NCBI GenBank assembly: GCA_052035735.1
Contig: JBPOHI010000003.1
Span: forward strand, 4,306-68,305
DNA from: JAGPDF01 sp052035735
GTDB taxonomy: Bacteria; Acidobacteriota; Thermoanaerobaculia; Multivoradales; JAGPDF01
Reading direction: 5' to 3'
DNA: 64,000 nucleotides
Positions 35,597 to 44,890 of the stretch are shown here, one piece after another. The translations under genes were made by a program, and so were the position numbers. Below the pieces are notes generated by a model. It was not told where the DNA came from, did not search any database, and was given only the letters and a program-made list of their open reading frames with translations. The stretch's first letter is position 1; each line of letters opens with the position of its first letter.

Positions 35597-37201
35597 GTGA
35601 GCGATCAGGTGCGATCGGGCTTCGCCTTCGGACGGTTCCTGTACGACGCCGCGCAGGTCAGGCTCCTGCTCGCCGGGCGGGAGGTGCCGCTGACGGCGCG
35701 CGAGATGCACCTGCTGGTGATTTTCCTTGCGCGCCCAGGCGAGTGGCTCGAGGAAGAGTGGTTGGCGCGCGGCCTGTGGCCGAACGCCGTCGCTCCGACC
35801 GGCGAGCTCGACCGCCTGGTGCGCGCGCTCACCGCGGCGCTCGACGAGGGCGCGGATGGCGTCGCCACGATCCAGACGCTCAAGCGGCGGGGCTACCGCC
35901 TGCTGATTCCGGTCCGGCCGTTGGAAGCTCTCGAGCCGGCGAGCGCTCCACCTTCGGCGAGCGGAGCCGCGAGCGGAACGCGCCCCGCGCCCGGCTCGAG
36001 CGAACGCGGCTACGAGCTCGCCGGCGGACGCGGCGCGCGACGATCACGGGTCTTGCCGGCACAGATCGCGGCCGGGTTGCTCGTCGCTGGAGCGGGCGTG
36101 CTCGCCATGCTCTGGTGGATGGGCCCGCCGGACCGGGCTGGCGGAGCGGGCGACGGCAGCGCGCTGGCAGTGCCCAACCCGGCCGCGATGCGCGCCGCGG
36201 CCGCGGCCGAGCTCGCCAAGGGCCTCGCCGCCGCGCCGCTTCCCGACCTCGCCTCGCGGCGTGCCGCCATCAGCCACTTCGAGGCCGCGTTGCAGCTCGA
36301 CAGCAGCGCGCGCCATCAGGCCGCGGCGCACAGCGCGCTCGCCAGTGTGCTGGTGCGCGAAGGCGAGCTCGAACGCGCCCGGCGCGAAGCCCAGGCGGCG
36401 CTCGCCGCGAACATCGCGTTGGGCGACGGGGCACGGCTCGCCGAGCCGCTCGCGGCGCTCGCTTTCACGCAGCTCTTCCTCGCCCGCGATCCGCTGGCGG
36501 CGCGCGCTTCGGCGGAGCGAGCGCTGGGCCTCGACGCCCTCGATCTCGGCGCGCGCCGGGCGCTGGTCTGGACCTGCGTGGTCGAAGGCCGCTTCGACGA
36601 TGCGCTGCGCGAGCTCGAGCCGGCGCGCCAGTCGGGGCAGTTCGATGCCGAAATCGCCACTGACGAAGCCTGGATCCGCTACTTCGCCGGCGACCCTCTG
36701 GCGGCCCGCCAGCTGCTGTCTGCCGTCGTGCGGCGCGAACCGCTCTTCCGGCGCGCGCATGCCGCCCTCGCGGCGCTTCACCTTGCCGAGCGCCGGCTTG
36801 CCGCAGCGGCGGTCGAGCTCGAGCTTCTCGACGCGCTCGACTCGGGGGCGAACATGGAGGACGAGCGCATCCGCCGCCTCACTTCGGCGAGTTGGGCGCC
36901 GCCGGACGCAAGCGAGGCCGCCCGCCTGCTCGAGGAGCGCGCCGCGGCGGCTGCGGGACTCAAGCCGGCGACCGGCGGCACCGCCGGTGCGGCGACCCAG
37001 GCGGCGCGGATCTACGCCCAGTTCGGCGAGAGCGCACAAGCGATCGCCGCGCTGGCCCGCGCCCTCGACCGGCGCGAGGCCGCCGCGACGCTCGCTCGGG
37101 TCGATCCGGCTTTCGTTTCGCTGCGCGGCTCGATCGCGTTCCGCAAACTCCTCGACGAGGCGGGAGTGCCGGCGCTGGCGAAGCCGACCTCTCCTCGCTG
37201 A
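35597..37201 (+). CDS. Winged-helix/TPR membrane transcription regulator (CadC/ToxR-like)
   Basis: 534 aa from GTG 35597; the longer open frame begins inside the opposite-strand protease gene. Residues about 5-105 are an OmpR/PhoB-type winged helix without a receiver (REVPLTAREMHLLVIFLARPGEWLEEEWL, DGVATIQTLKRRGYRLLIPV). A Ser/Ala/Pro linker and a membrane segment (about 155-178, QIAAGLLVAGAGVLAMLWWM) follow, then ~350 residues of TPR-like helices (ALQLDSSARHQAAAHSALASVLVREGELERA). This is the layout of membrane-bound one-component regulators that bind DNA in the cytoplasm and sense in the periplasm. A hydrolase gene follows 46 bases later and may be in the same transcript. Confidence 0.8.
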   Translation: MSDQVRSGFAFGRFLYDAAQVRLLLAGREVPLTAREMHLLVIFLARPGEWLEEEWLARGLWPNAVAPTGELDRLVRALTAALDEGADGVATIQTLKRRGYRLLIPVRPLEALEPASAPPSASGAASGTRPAPGSSERGYELAGGRGARRSRVLPAQIAAGLLVAGAGVLAMLWWMGPPDRAGGAGDGSALAVPNPAAMRAAAAAELAKGLAAAPLPDLASRRAAISHFEAALQLDSSARHQAAAHSALASVLVREGELERARREAQAALAANIALGDGARLAEPLAALAFTQLFLARDPLAARASAERALGLDALDLGARRALVWTCVVEGRFDDALRELEPARQSGQFDAEIATDEAWIRYFAGDPLAARQLLSAVVRREPLFRRAHAALAALHLAERRLAAAAVELELLDALDSGANMEDERIRRLTSASWAPPDASEAARLLEERAAAAAGLKPATGGTAGAATQAARIYAQFGESAQAIAALARALDRREAAATLARVDPAFVSLRGSIAFRKLLDEAGVPALAKPTSPR

Positions 37202-37247
37202 GCGGCCTTCGACGCAACCCCGGGCTGCCACGCGCGTATTCGCAGGC

Positions 37248-38714
37248 ATGAACCTCCACGCCTTCTGCAAGACCCCGCGGCATCGCCCTCGTGCCCTGAT
37301 GCTCGTCACCGTCGGAGCCTTCGCGCTCGCCCGCGCGGGATCGCTGGCGGCGGATGCGGTCGGCTCGCTCGACGTCACGAAGTACGGTGTCGTTTGGCGC
37401 GTTCCGGCCATGGCGGCGGTGACGGTCGATCCCGGTCAGCCGTTCGGGGACGGCGACCGGCGATTCGAGATCTACCGTCCGCCCGGCTCGCAAGCGGACG
37501 CCGTGGGGAGAGCGGCGCGCCGCCCGCTGCCGGCGATCCTCTTCGTCAACTCCACCGGATCCCCGTTCCAGGAGTGGGAGATCTATAGCGACTGGGCCCG
37601 CCTCGCGGCGGCGCACGGCATCGCGGGCATCGTCTACCAGAGCGACGGGGCGGACGCGACGAAGAGCCTGAACGCTCTCTACGCCCACCTCCGGACGCAC
37701 GCTGCCGACCTCGGACTCGACCCGGCGCGCCTGGCCGTCTGGGCTTGCTCCGCGAACGTGAGCCTGGCGCTGCCCTGGCTCCACGGCACGCCGCGGCCCG
37801 AGGTCGCGGCGGCGGTGCTCTACTACGGGCACGCGCCGGTGCCGGAGTTGCGCAGCGACCTGCCGGTCTTCTACGTTCTGGCTGGACGCGACAGCCCGCA
37901 GTTGAAGGTGGGAATCCGCGAGATCTTCGCGCAGGCAACCCTTCAGGCCGCGCCATGGACGATGGTCGAGGCGCCGACGCTGCCGCACGCCTTCGACGCG
38001 CTCGACGAAGGCGTCGAATCGCAGCGGTTGGTGAAGGAGACGATCGCCTGGCTGGTCGACCGCCTGGTGAGTCCGCCGGCGGCTGGACCGGCGCCGGACC
38101 TCGCGCGGCAGGCACTTCTGGGAACCTACGGGCAGGACTTCGCCGCTTCCGAGACGGCGCTGCGGTCGATGCTCGCCCGTCGGCCGGACGACCGGACGGT
38201 GCTCGTGACGCTCGGCGGAGTCCTGGCACGCAGCGGGCAGGACGAAGCCGCAGTCCCCGTGCTGCAACGGGCGAGGGCAGCGGGGGAGTCGGGTCTTCGC
38301 CTGAGCCTCCAGCTCGGTCAGGCGCTGGTGCGCACCGGAGAGCTCGACGCCGGTTACGCCGAGCTCGCGAAGGCCGTCACGGCCGGGGCGAACCCGGGCT
38401 TCATCTACAACCAGCTCGGTGTACCCGCGATGCAACGCGGTGACATGGCGACAGCGATCCGTATCTGGGAGCGGGCCCTCTCCGGGCCCGACGCGATGCC
38501 GGCCGAGGGCGGAGCACGGCGCGTCGTGCTCTACAACCTGGCCTGCGCACAGGCACGCCACGGTCAACGCGACGCGGCGCTCGAGCGCCTCGGCCAGGCG
38601 ATCGCTGCGGGTTTCGGGCCACGGGCGACGATCGAGGGCGACGAGGATCTCTCGAGCCTGCGCAGCGATCCGCGCTTCGCGGCGCTGCTCAACGGGATCG
38701 CTGCGACCCCTTGA
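37248..38714 (+). CDS. Secreted alpha/beta hydrolase with TPR tail
   Basis: 488 aa; the ATG at 37248 starts a signal-like N-terminus (residues 1-35). The longer open frame begins within the regulator gene and is rejected. Residues about 60-285 form an alpha/beta-hydrolase fold similar to dienelactone hydrolases: PAILFVNSTGSPFQEWEIY at the oxyanion region, and WACSANVSLALPW where a nucleophile elbow GxSxG would be expected. Here it reads C-S-A-N, so a classical elbow is missing and Ser or Cys catalysis is uncertain. HAFD at about 250 gives the His. Residues about 300-480 are TPR-like (LQLGQALVRTGELDAGYAELAKAV, VLYNLACAQARHGQRDAALERL). Substrate unknown. Confidence 0.7.
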   Translation: MNLHAFCKTPRHRPRALMLVTVGAFALARAGSLAADAVGSLDVTKYGVVWRVPAMAAVTVDPGQPFGDGDRRFEIYRPPGSQADAVGRAARRPLPAILFVNSTGSPFQEWEIYSDWARLAAAHGIAGIVYQSDGADATKSLNALYAHLRTHAADLGLDPARLAVWACSANVSLALPWLHGTPRPEVAAAVLYYGHAPVPELRSDLPVFYVLAGRDSPQLKVGIREIFAQATLQAAPWTMVEAPTLPHAFDALDEGVESQRLVKETIAWLVDRLVSPPAAGPAPDLARQALLGTYGQDFAASETALRSMLARRPDDRTVLVTLGGVLARSGQDEAAVPVLQRARAAGESGLRLSLQLGQALVRTGELDAGYAELAKAVTAGANPGFIYNQLGVPAMQRGDMATAIRIWERALSGPDAMPAEGGARRVVLYNLACAQARHGQRDAALERLGQAIAAGFGPRATIEGDEDLSSLRSDPRFAALLNGIAATP

Positions 38715-38772
38715 CCGGCTAGCGCGGCGCGGGGAGGTTTCGGCGGAAGAAGTCGCGGAGCTCCTCGTTCAC

Positions 38773-39726
38773 CTAGCGGTCGGTGAAGTGTCCGACGCCA
38801 GGGTAGGTGCGGAATTCGACGTGGGCTCCGGCCTCGCGATAGATCTGCTGGCAGCGCTGCCAGCGGTCGGGCTGCATTCGCGCGCCGATGACGGCATCGA
38901 CGATCGCCTTCTCGGCCGCGGTGTAGCCGTCGTCGAACTGCACGGCGTCGTTGTCGTCGAGCGCACCCATGTAGAGAAACTGCGGGACCTTGCGCCAGGC
39001 AGGGGCGTCGAAAACGCTGCCGGCGACGGTTGCGACGTCGGCGACGCCGAGCGGATAGGCGAGCTCGCGACCGCCGAGCGAGGCGAGCGGCAGGATCAAG
39101 TTGCCGTTGAGGCCACCGGCGGCGACGGCCTGCACGCGCTCCGGATGAAGTGCGGTAAAGCGGTTGACGAATGAGCCGGAGGCCGAGAAGCCGGTGAGCA
39201 GGACCTTTTCCGGGAGCCTCCATCCCGCGGTTGCGAGGCGCGCGCGGGCGTCGTCGATCATCGCCAGAAGCTGCAGGTCGAGCCGCTGCAGCATTCCGCC
39301 TTCGACGAGCAGCGTGTCGCGGTCGAGCTGATGGGTGTAAAGCTCCCACTGGCTTTCCGGGCGCGGAAAGACCGGGACGAGCAGCGGCAGCCCGAGCTCG
39401 CGCGCGACGAAGCCGCCGATCGCCTTGTCGGCGAGGTCGCGCGCGGCCGACAGGTGGACGATGAAGTCGTCGGAGACTCTGCCGGTGTTGTTGGGCTCGA
39501 CGAGCAGGGCGCCGGGTCGCGCGGCGGCGCCGTCCGCCGCCGCGGGGACGACGAGGAGGTACGGGTAGTGGAAGCCGCGCTCCGCGTTGGCCTCGACCAG
39601 GGTGGTCGAAGAAGCCGCCGGCGGCGGCTCGGGGCAGGGGACGGCGCCCGCTGCGGCGCTTGCGATCGCGAGCAGGAGCGCCGGGAGTCCGGCAGCGGCA
39701 GGAAGGCGGCTCGATCGAGGGTGCAC
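38773..39726 (-). CDS. Secreted alpha/beta hydrolase, ending at an early TAG
   Basis: 317 aa from GTG 39726, with GGAGAG six bases upstream, 13 bases after the DUF4097-like gene; a signal peptide is seen at residues 1-29. The hydrolase fold is clear: LLTGFSASGSFVNRF is the nucleophile elbow (GxSxSG), and GVGHFTDR carries the catalytic His at the very end. After the TAG at 38773-38775 the same frame continues with VNEELRDFFRRNLPAPR and a second TAG at 38719-38721, which looks like the natural last helix of the fold. The first stop may therefore be a nonsense mutation, a sequencing error or a readthrough stop. The catalytic residues lie before it. Confidence 0.75.
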   Translation of the reverse strand: MHPRSSRLPAAAGLPALLLAIASAAAGAVPCPEPPPAASSTTLVEANAERGFHYPYLLVVPAAADGAAARPGALLVEPNNTGRVSDDFIVHLSAARDLADKAIGGFVARELGLPLLVPVFPRPESQWELYTHQLDRDTLLVEGGMLQRLDLQLLAMIDDARARLATAGWRLPEKVLLTGFSASGSFVNRFTALHPERVQAVAAGGLNGNLILPLASLGGRELAYPLGVADVATVAGSVFDAPAWRKVPQFLYMGALDDNDAVQFDDGYTAAEKAIVDAVIGARMQPDRWQRCQQIYREAGAHVEFRTYPGVGHFTDR

Positions 39727-39739
39727 CGGGCTCTCCGAG

Positions 39740-40594
39740 CTAGCGCTGACCGATGTCGATGCCGCCGCCGCTCGAACGCAGCTTGAGCAGGGCGCCGCCG
39801 CCGTTGAGGGTGCCGTGGACGTCGTCGCGACCGATCTTGCCGCGCACGGTGAGCGGCAAGTCGCAGTCGACGGTGCCACCGGAGGACCTGGCGTCGATCT
39901 CGAGACCGACCGCCGGATCGACCGTCGCCGCGACACCGCCGCCCGAAGAGGAGAGGTCGCCCCCCTTGGCGTTCCCGGCCGCGAAGCGGACGCTCACGGA
40001 GCCGCCCGAGCTGCCGGCGACGACACGCCCGGAGGCGTCGCGGACCGCGATCCCGCCGCCCGAGCTCTGGGCCTCGAGGTCGCCGCCGATCTCGCTGGCG
40101 TCGATCGCGCCGCCGCTGCTCGAAAGCTCCGCCGCGCCCCCGAGGCGGCTGGCCTTCACGCCGCCGCCGGAGCTCTCGGCCAGCACCTTGCCGTCGAGGC
40201 CTGCGATGTCGATGCCGCCGCCCGAGCTCGAGATCCGCGCCGCGGCGCTCTGCGGCAGGGTGACGACGATCCGCGTGCGCTGGCCGCCTTCGAACCAGCT
40301 GAGCATGCCGCGCGACTTGCGCTCGACGGTGACTTCGACCCGGTCGGGCGACGGCGTGGCGAAGTTCAGGTCGTACTTGTCGGCGAAGTCGGTGCGGTCG
40401 GAAGTGACGACGATCACGGCCTCGCTGCCGCCGCCGCCGCGGATTTCGATCCCTCCGGCCTCCGAAGACAGGGCGAAGGTCCCTCCCGCGGCGAGCGGCA
40501 GGCGCTTTTCGAGGCGGAACTCCCCGGCCCAGGCGGCCGAGGCGGCGGTGAGCGAGAGAGCGAGGGCGGCCAGGCGAAGCTGCGATCCGTGCAT
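39740..40594 (-). CDS. Secreted DUF4097-like beta-helix protein
   Basis: 284 aa from ATG 40594 with AGGAGG upstream; the frame to 40741 adds a segment without secretion features. A signal peptide ends near AAWAGEF. The remainder is strikingly periodic: the pattern SSGGG recurs about every 18-20 residues (ISSSGGGIDIAGLDGKVLAE, SSGGGVKASRLGGAAELSSS), as in DUF4097 putative adhesins, whose repeats stack into a beta-solenoid. No enzyme residues are seen. The next gene on the same strand, a hydrolase, begins 13 bases later, so they form an operon. Function unknown. Confidence 0.8.
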   Translation of the reverse strand: MHGSQLRLAALALSLTAASAAWAGEFRLEKRLPLAAGGTFALSSEAGGIEIRGGGGSEAVIVVTSDRTDFADKYDLNFATPSPDRVEVTVERKSRGMLSWFEGGQRTRIVVTLPQSAAARISSSGGGIDIAGLDGKVLAESSGGGVKASRLGGAAELSSSGGAIDASEIGGDLEAQSSGGGIAVRDASGRVVAGSSGGSVSVRFAAGNAKGGDLSSSGGGVAATVDPAVGLEIDARSSGGTVDCDLPLTVRGKIGRDDVHGTLNGGGALLKLRSSGGGIDIGQR

Positions 40595-40752
40595 GGGGAA
40601 GTCCTCCTGAGAGATACAACGCAGTCCGAGGGTGAGAGGTTTCGCCGACCCAGGGCGGCCGCCACGCGCTAGAGTCGGATTGCCCCCTCGGAGCGCCAAA
40701 GCGACCAGGGTCGGAGCCGGGATCCCGAGGGCAACCAGCAAAGGGGAAAGCG

Positions 40753-41517
40753 ATGCGCGGAGCGAATGGGTCGCAAGGGCGGATTCTGGGACGGTGGCTT
40801 TGTGGTGCAGGAATCGCTGTCCTCGTCGCCGATCCCGGCTGGGCGGCGAGCGTGGCGATCCCCGCGCTGCGCGACAACACGCTCTACGAAGATGCTGCCG
40901 GGTTGCTCTCGAACGGCGCCGGCGAGTATCTGTTCGCCGGTCTCACCAATCAGCCGAAGAAGCGGCGCGCGCTGCTGGCGTTCGATGTCGCGGCGGCGGT
41001 CCCCGACGGGGCCGTCATTCTGAGCGCTCAGCTCGTGCTCGAGATGTCACAGACGATCTCCGGCGCGACGCCGGTCGCCTTGCAGCGAGTCCTCGCCGAC
41101 TGGGGGGAGGGGACTTCGGACGCGCCGAATGCGGAAGGGGGCGGGGCCGCGTCGACGCTCGGCGATGCCACCTGGATTCACACGTTCTGGGCGACGACGA
41201 CCTGGGCGAGCCCCGGAGGAGATTTCTCGGCGACTGCGAGCGCGACCCAGTCGGTCGCCGGCGACGCCAGCTACACCTGGGGTTCGACCGCGGCGATGGT
41301 CGCCGACGTTCAGGCCTGGCTCGACACGCCGGCGCAGAACTTCGGCTGGGTGCTGGTCGGCGACGAGTCGACTTCGGCCTCGGCCAAGCGTTTCGCGAGC
41401 CGCGAGAACGCCACGGAGGCGTCGCGCCCGCGACTCGAGATCGTCTACGGAGAGATCGTGTTCGTCGACGACTTCGAGAGCGCCGACACTTCGGCCTGGA
41501 GCACCGTGGTGCCGTAG
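40753..41517 (+). CDS. Secreted DNRLRE-like protein with the C-terminal DGFE..WS..P tag
   Basis: 254 aa; ATG with GGGGAAAG upstream and a signal peptide (residues 1-31). Residues about 35-230 read VAIPALRDNTLYEDA, KKRRALLAFDVAAAVPDGAVILSA and PRLEIVY, the pattern of DNRLRE/carbohydrate-binding-like beta-sandwich domains found in secreted proteins. The end, FVDDFESADTSAWSTVVP, is shared in pattern with four other secreted proteins of this window (43312, 46676, 48041, 57316). Single gene between a divergent - strand operon and a - strand thioesterase. Function unknown. Confidence 0.8.
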   Translation: MRGANGSQGRILGRWLCGAGIAVLVADPGWAASVAIPALRDNTLYEDAAGLLSNGAGEYLFAGLTNQPKKRRALLAFDVAAAVPDGAVILSAQLVLEMSQTISGATPVALQRVLADWGEGTSDAPNAEGGGAASTLGDATWIHTFWATTTWASPGGDFSATASATQSVAGDASYTWGSTAAMVADVQAWLDTPAQNFGWVLVGDESTSASAKRFASRENATEASRPRLEIVYGEIVFVDDFESADTSAWSTVVP

Positions 41518-41582
41518 CCGGCGCCGTTCTCCGGGGTGTCCCGCCGAGGTGCTCCGACGACGTCTCCCGCGAACGTGTCCCT

Positions 41583-42074
41583 CTAGGGAGTTGCTGGGGG
41601 AGGGAGCATGGAGGCGGGCATCGGGACGGCGACGACTTCACCACGCGCTGTCTCGCGACCTTCGGCCGAGACCGAGACGGTGACGATCTGCTTGCGTCGC
41701 CCCGACTCGGTCACGCGCGCGCGGAGAACGATCTCCGGTCCGAGCGGGGTGGGCAGAAGGTAGTCGACCTTGAGCGCCGCGGTGACGAAGCGCGGCATGC
41801 TGGCCTCACCGAGCTCACGGCCGGCGAGACGCTCGACGTGGGCCGCCGCGGTCGCCATGGCGTGGCAGTCGACGAGCGACGCGATGAGCCCGCCGTAAAC
41901 GAAGCCCGGGAGCGAGGTGTGCGCGCGGCGTGGCGTGAAGCGGGCCACGACCTCGTCCCCCTCCCACGAGCTCGCGAGGTGCAGGCCGTCGGCGTTCAGC
42001 CGGCCGCAGCCGTAGCAGTGGGCGGAGTCCTCGGGATAGAGCGCCTGGATGGTCGGGAGCTGCGTGTCGGGCAT
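41583..42074 (-). CDS. PaaI-like hotdog thioesterase
   Basis: 163 aa, a single hotdog fold: HCYGCGRLNADGLHLASSWEGD at the N-terminus, FVYGGLIASLVDCHAMATAAA with the Asp and Gly-rich helix of PaaI/4HBT thioesterases, and LKVDYLLPTPLGPEIVLRARV as the central strand. Such enzymes hydrolyse acyl-CoA thioesters; the CxxC near the start is common in one subgroup. The substrate cannot be inferred. It begins 39 bases after the gene at 42114 on the same strand, so they may be transcribed together. Confidence 0.85.
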   Translation of the reverse strand: MPDTQLPTIQALYPEDSAHCYGCGRLNADGLHLASSWEGDEVVARFTPRRAHTSLPGFVYGGLIASLVDCHAMATAAAHVERLAGRELGEASMPRFVTAALKVDYLLPTPLGPEIVLRARVTESGRRKQIVTVSVSAEGRETARGEVVAVPMPASMLPPPATP

Positions 42075-42113
42075 CGGTCTCTCCGCGGTCGAGTCGGGTA
42101 CCGGAGTATTCTG

Positions 42114-43235
42114 TCAGGGGCGGGCGCTCGAGGCGTTGCCGATCGCCTGCCAACCGCCTTCGTGGCGTGCGTAGAGCTCGATCCAGCTGAATCCGAAAGC
42201 GATCGCCTGCGGCGGCCCCGGAGGCTGCTGCTGCAAGCCGGCGGCTTCGATCTGACAGGCGACCCAGCCCAGGGTGCCGTCGGCGGAGAGGGCGAGCGCC
42301 GGCGTCACGACATCGTCGTAGCGGCTGAACCGGGTACTCTCGAAGTAGGGCCCGAGGCGGGCGGCGAGCTCGGAGCGGCCGGTCTCCTTGAGTGCGCCGC
42401 GACCTGACGAGAGACTGCGCTCGAACGCATCCGCGAGCAGTAGCGCGACGTCGCTCCGGCGATGCGCCTCGAGCACGCGCTCGTGCGCGGCGGCGAGCGC
42501 CGCGAGGTCGTCGAGCCGGGCGAAGAGGGCGTCGGGAGCTTCGGGGAGTGCGATGCCGGGCGCGAGCCGGAACGGCAGGACCGTGGTGTAGCGGTAGGTG
42601 TGCCGTTCGCTGCCGTGCAGGAAGTCGACCGTGAAGGGCAGCTGTACCTCCGGTGCCGAAGGCAGACTGCGCCAGTCGCCGAGCTCGAGGGTGACGTTGC
42701 CGCCGCCCGCCGCCGCCGGCAGCTCGAGTGCGATGGTCCCCGGAAGCTCGCCCGTGCCGGCGCGGCAGAGCGTCACGGCGAGCCCGTCAGGGCCGCGGAG
42801 CGCCAGGCACCCGGGCTCGACTGCCCTCGCGTCGGGGCGGAAGCGTTGCTCGAGGTCGAGCAGCATCCGGTGCACCTCGTGCCCGCGAACGAAGCTCGCT
42901 AGGGCCGCGTCGGCGGCCTCGAAGCCCCCGCCGGCGGCGGCGCGCTGGAACGGCTTTCCGGCGGCGAGCAGGATCTCGGTCGCCTCGGCGCCCTTCGTCA
43001 GGCGGAACCGCGCGCTATCGCCCGTGAGCGAGAGCACCTCACTGCGAAAGGCGCCACGCGGGCCGCTCGCTTCGGCCTGAGCCGCGATGCCGCCGATCGC
43101 CGCGCGCGCCGACGGCGACCCGACCGCGCGCGCCAACTCGGCGAGACCGGGCAGGGTGGTGGCTGAAAACGCGACGCCAGCGGCCAGAAACCCGAGCCAG
43201 GCGGTGAGGAGCGTCGGGCGAAGAATGGGGGTCAT
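42114..43235 (-). CDS. Secreted protein of unknown function with an NTF2-like end
   Basis: 373 aa with a signal peptide (residues 1-25, LTAWLGFLAAGVAFS). I do not recognise the main body. Residues about 30-250 are mostly beta (SARFRLTKGAEATEILLAAG, GTIALELPAAAGGGNVTLELGDW), and about 275-373 (LLLADAFERSLSSGRGALKETG, IELYARHEGGWQAIGNASS) look like an NTF2/SnoaL-type fold with a terminal strand. No catalytic motif or membrane segment beyond the signal. Its neighbour is a thioesterase, which suggests nothing clear about its role. Confidence 0.6.
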   Translation of the reverse strand: MTPILRPTLLTAWLGFLAAGVAFSATTLPGLAELARAVGSPSARAAIGGIAAQAEASGPRGAFRSEVLSLTGDSARFRLTKGAEATEILLAAGKPFQRAAAGGGFEAADAALASFVRGHEVHRMLLDLEQRFRPDARAVEPGCLALRGPDGLAVTLCRAGTGELPGTIALELPAAAGGGNVTLELGDWRSLPSAPEVQLPFTVDFLHGSERHTYRYTTVLPFRLAPGIALPEAPDALFARLDDLAALAAAHERVLEAHRRSDVALLLADAFERSLSSGRGALKETGRSELAARLGPYFESTRFSRYDDVVTPALALSADGTLGWVACQIEAAGLQQQPPGPPQAIAFGFSWIELYARHEGGWQAIGNASSARP

Positions 43236-43311
43236 GTTCCCCTTCTACGCGCGACGGGGAGATCGGTTCGCGGCCCTTTCGCCCGGTGCGGCGGGCTGGG
43301 GAGAGCGTACC

Positions 43312-44754
43312 TCAGGGAACGTCGGCATCCCAGAAGAGGAGCGTGCCGGACTCGAACCCGTCGAGGAGGAGTTCGAGCGTAGCCACCGCGACGAGCGGTC
43401 CGAACTCGACCGCGCCGACGTCACAGGTATCGCCGGCAGGATTGTTCGCAACTGCCGGGACGTCGTAGCTTCGCAGGCCCGTGGCCGCGACGCCATAGCC
43501 ACGCTGATCGCTGCGTGCTCCGGGGCAGCTGCCCTTGTCGATGAGGATGCTCAGGAGGGCGGCCGTCGGCGGGTGCACGGGAGTACCGCCGCCCGCGGCC
43601 GCGAGTGGATCCAACTGCGGATCGACCGGCGAGGCGCTGGTCCCCACGCCGTCGCCGTGGATGTTCGGCAGGCCGTCGGGAAACTCCGTCTGGACCGTGC
43701 TGTTGTCGCCGATGACATTGAATCCCAGGGACGTGGCCGACGAGAGACCGAACAGCGCCAGATCCGGCGCAGCGCCGGTGGGGCTCGCGTCGGTATTCTC
43801 GGCGACGATCGAGTTCACCAGCTGCAGGTTGCTGCTCGTCGAGGTGCCGCCGCCGATCGCGAGGCCGCCGCCGCGGGCGAAGTCGTTCGAGGCGTCGGTG
43901 TTGGCGTGGTTCTGGGTGATCGTCGACCGGCTTACGAGGATCTCCATGTCCGCCGTCTCGCTCGGGGCGTTGAAGTAGGCGCCGCCGCCCATGCCGAGCG
44001 TCGAGTTGCCGGAGAGAGTCGAATCGCGGATCTCGACCGAGTCGCCGGAGACCATGAAGATGCCGCCACCGGCCGCCAGCGGGTGCGGCGCCGTGTTGCC
44101 TTCGACGGTGGAGGCCACCAGGCGCAGGGTGCCGCCATCGGCGAAGATCGCGCCGCCGCCGGTGTCGCCGGTCGCCGTGTTGCCGCTCAACCAGACCCGC
44201 TCGAGGAGCAGGTCGGTGTGGAAGGTCTCGATCGCTCCGCCGCGCAGCGTGGCGGTCGAGTCCGAGATCACGGCGTCGCGGACGACGACGGTATGGGCCC
44301 CTGCGTTCAGGGCCGCTCCGGCCGAGGTGCCGGCGCCGCGGGTCAGGGTGAGACGCTCGAGGCGAAAGGTCTCACCGGAGCCACTTTCATCCAGCCGGAA
44401 GAGATAGTGGGCATTCTGACCGTCGACGATGGAACTTCCCGCTCCCAGCCCGAGAATCGCCGTGCTTTCGAGGAGCGGTAGCAGATTCGCGCCGAGCAGG
44501 ATCGTCCCCGGGACGGTGAGCAGGATCCGGTCGCTCGAGCCGGTTCCGGCCGGGCAGTCATTGTGCGCCACGTTGTCGTTCGCCGCCACGATGGCCTCGC
44601 GCAGCGAGCATTCGCCGTCGGCGAGATCGGTGTCGGAGAGGGTGTTGACGGGGATGTTCGATGCGCTCGCCGGCAGCGCCAGGGCCGTGAGGGCGACGAG
44701 CAGCGCGGCGGCGCGAGCCGACCGCGAGGAACGGAGGAGCATGGGCCTCTTCAT
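43312..44754 (-). CDS. Secreted CSLREA-domain right-handed beta-helix protein with C-terminal tag
   Basis: 480 aa; signal peptide at residues 1-32. Directly after it comes VNTLSDTDLADGECSLREAIVAAND, the CSLREA domain. A right-handed parallel beta-helix follows, with stacked turns such as RDAVISDSTATLRGGAIETF and LVASTVEGNTAPHPLAAGGGIF and a late CDVGAVEF, the usual end of such extracellular proteins. The last residues, LLDGFESGTLLFWDADVP, belong to the tag seen in four other proteins here (Trp-Asp instead of Trp-Ser). Probably exported and surface-associated; no lyase residues were identified, so a binding or structural role is as likely as an enzyme. Confidence 0.85.
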   Translation of the reverse strand: MKRPMLLRSSRSARAAALLVALTALALPASASNIPVNTLSDTDLADGECSLREAIVAANDNVAHNDCPAGTGSSDRILLTVPGTILLGANLLPLLESTAILGLGAGSSIVDGQNAHYLFRLDESGSGETFRLERLTLTRGAGTSAGAALNAGAHTVVVRDAVISDSTATLRGGAIETFHTDLLLERVWLSGNTATGDTGGGAIFADGGTLRLVASTVEGNTAPHPLAAGGGIFMVSGDSVEIRDSTLSGNSTLGMGGGAYFNAPSETADMEILVSRSTITQNHANTDASNDFARGGGLAIGGGTSTSSNLQLVNSIVAENTDASPTGAAPDLALFGLSSATSLGFNVIGDNSTVQTEFPDGLPNIHGDGVGTSASPVDPQLDPLAAAGGGTPVHPPTAALLSILIDKGSCPGARSDQRGYGVAATGLRSYDVPAVANNPAGDTCDVGAVEFGPLVAVATLELLLDGFESGTLLFWDADVP

Positions 44755-44890
44755 ACCTCGGATGGCGTGGACGAGAGCGCAAAGTGGACATCGATTCCCG
44801 CCGCGGCGCCCGGCGGGCGTAGGCCAGCTGCCGGCCGTCGGCAGGGAGTCGGAAAGTCCGGGCTAGAATTCCTCGCAGGGGGAATCGAAC

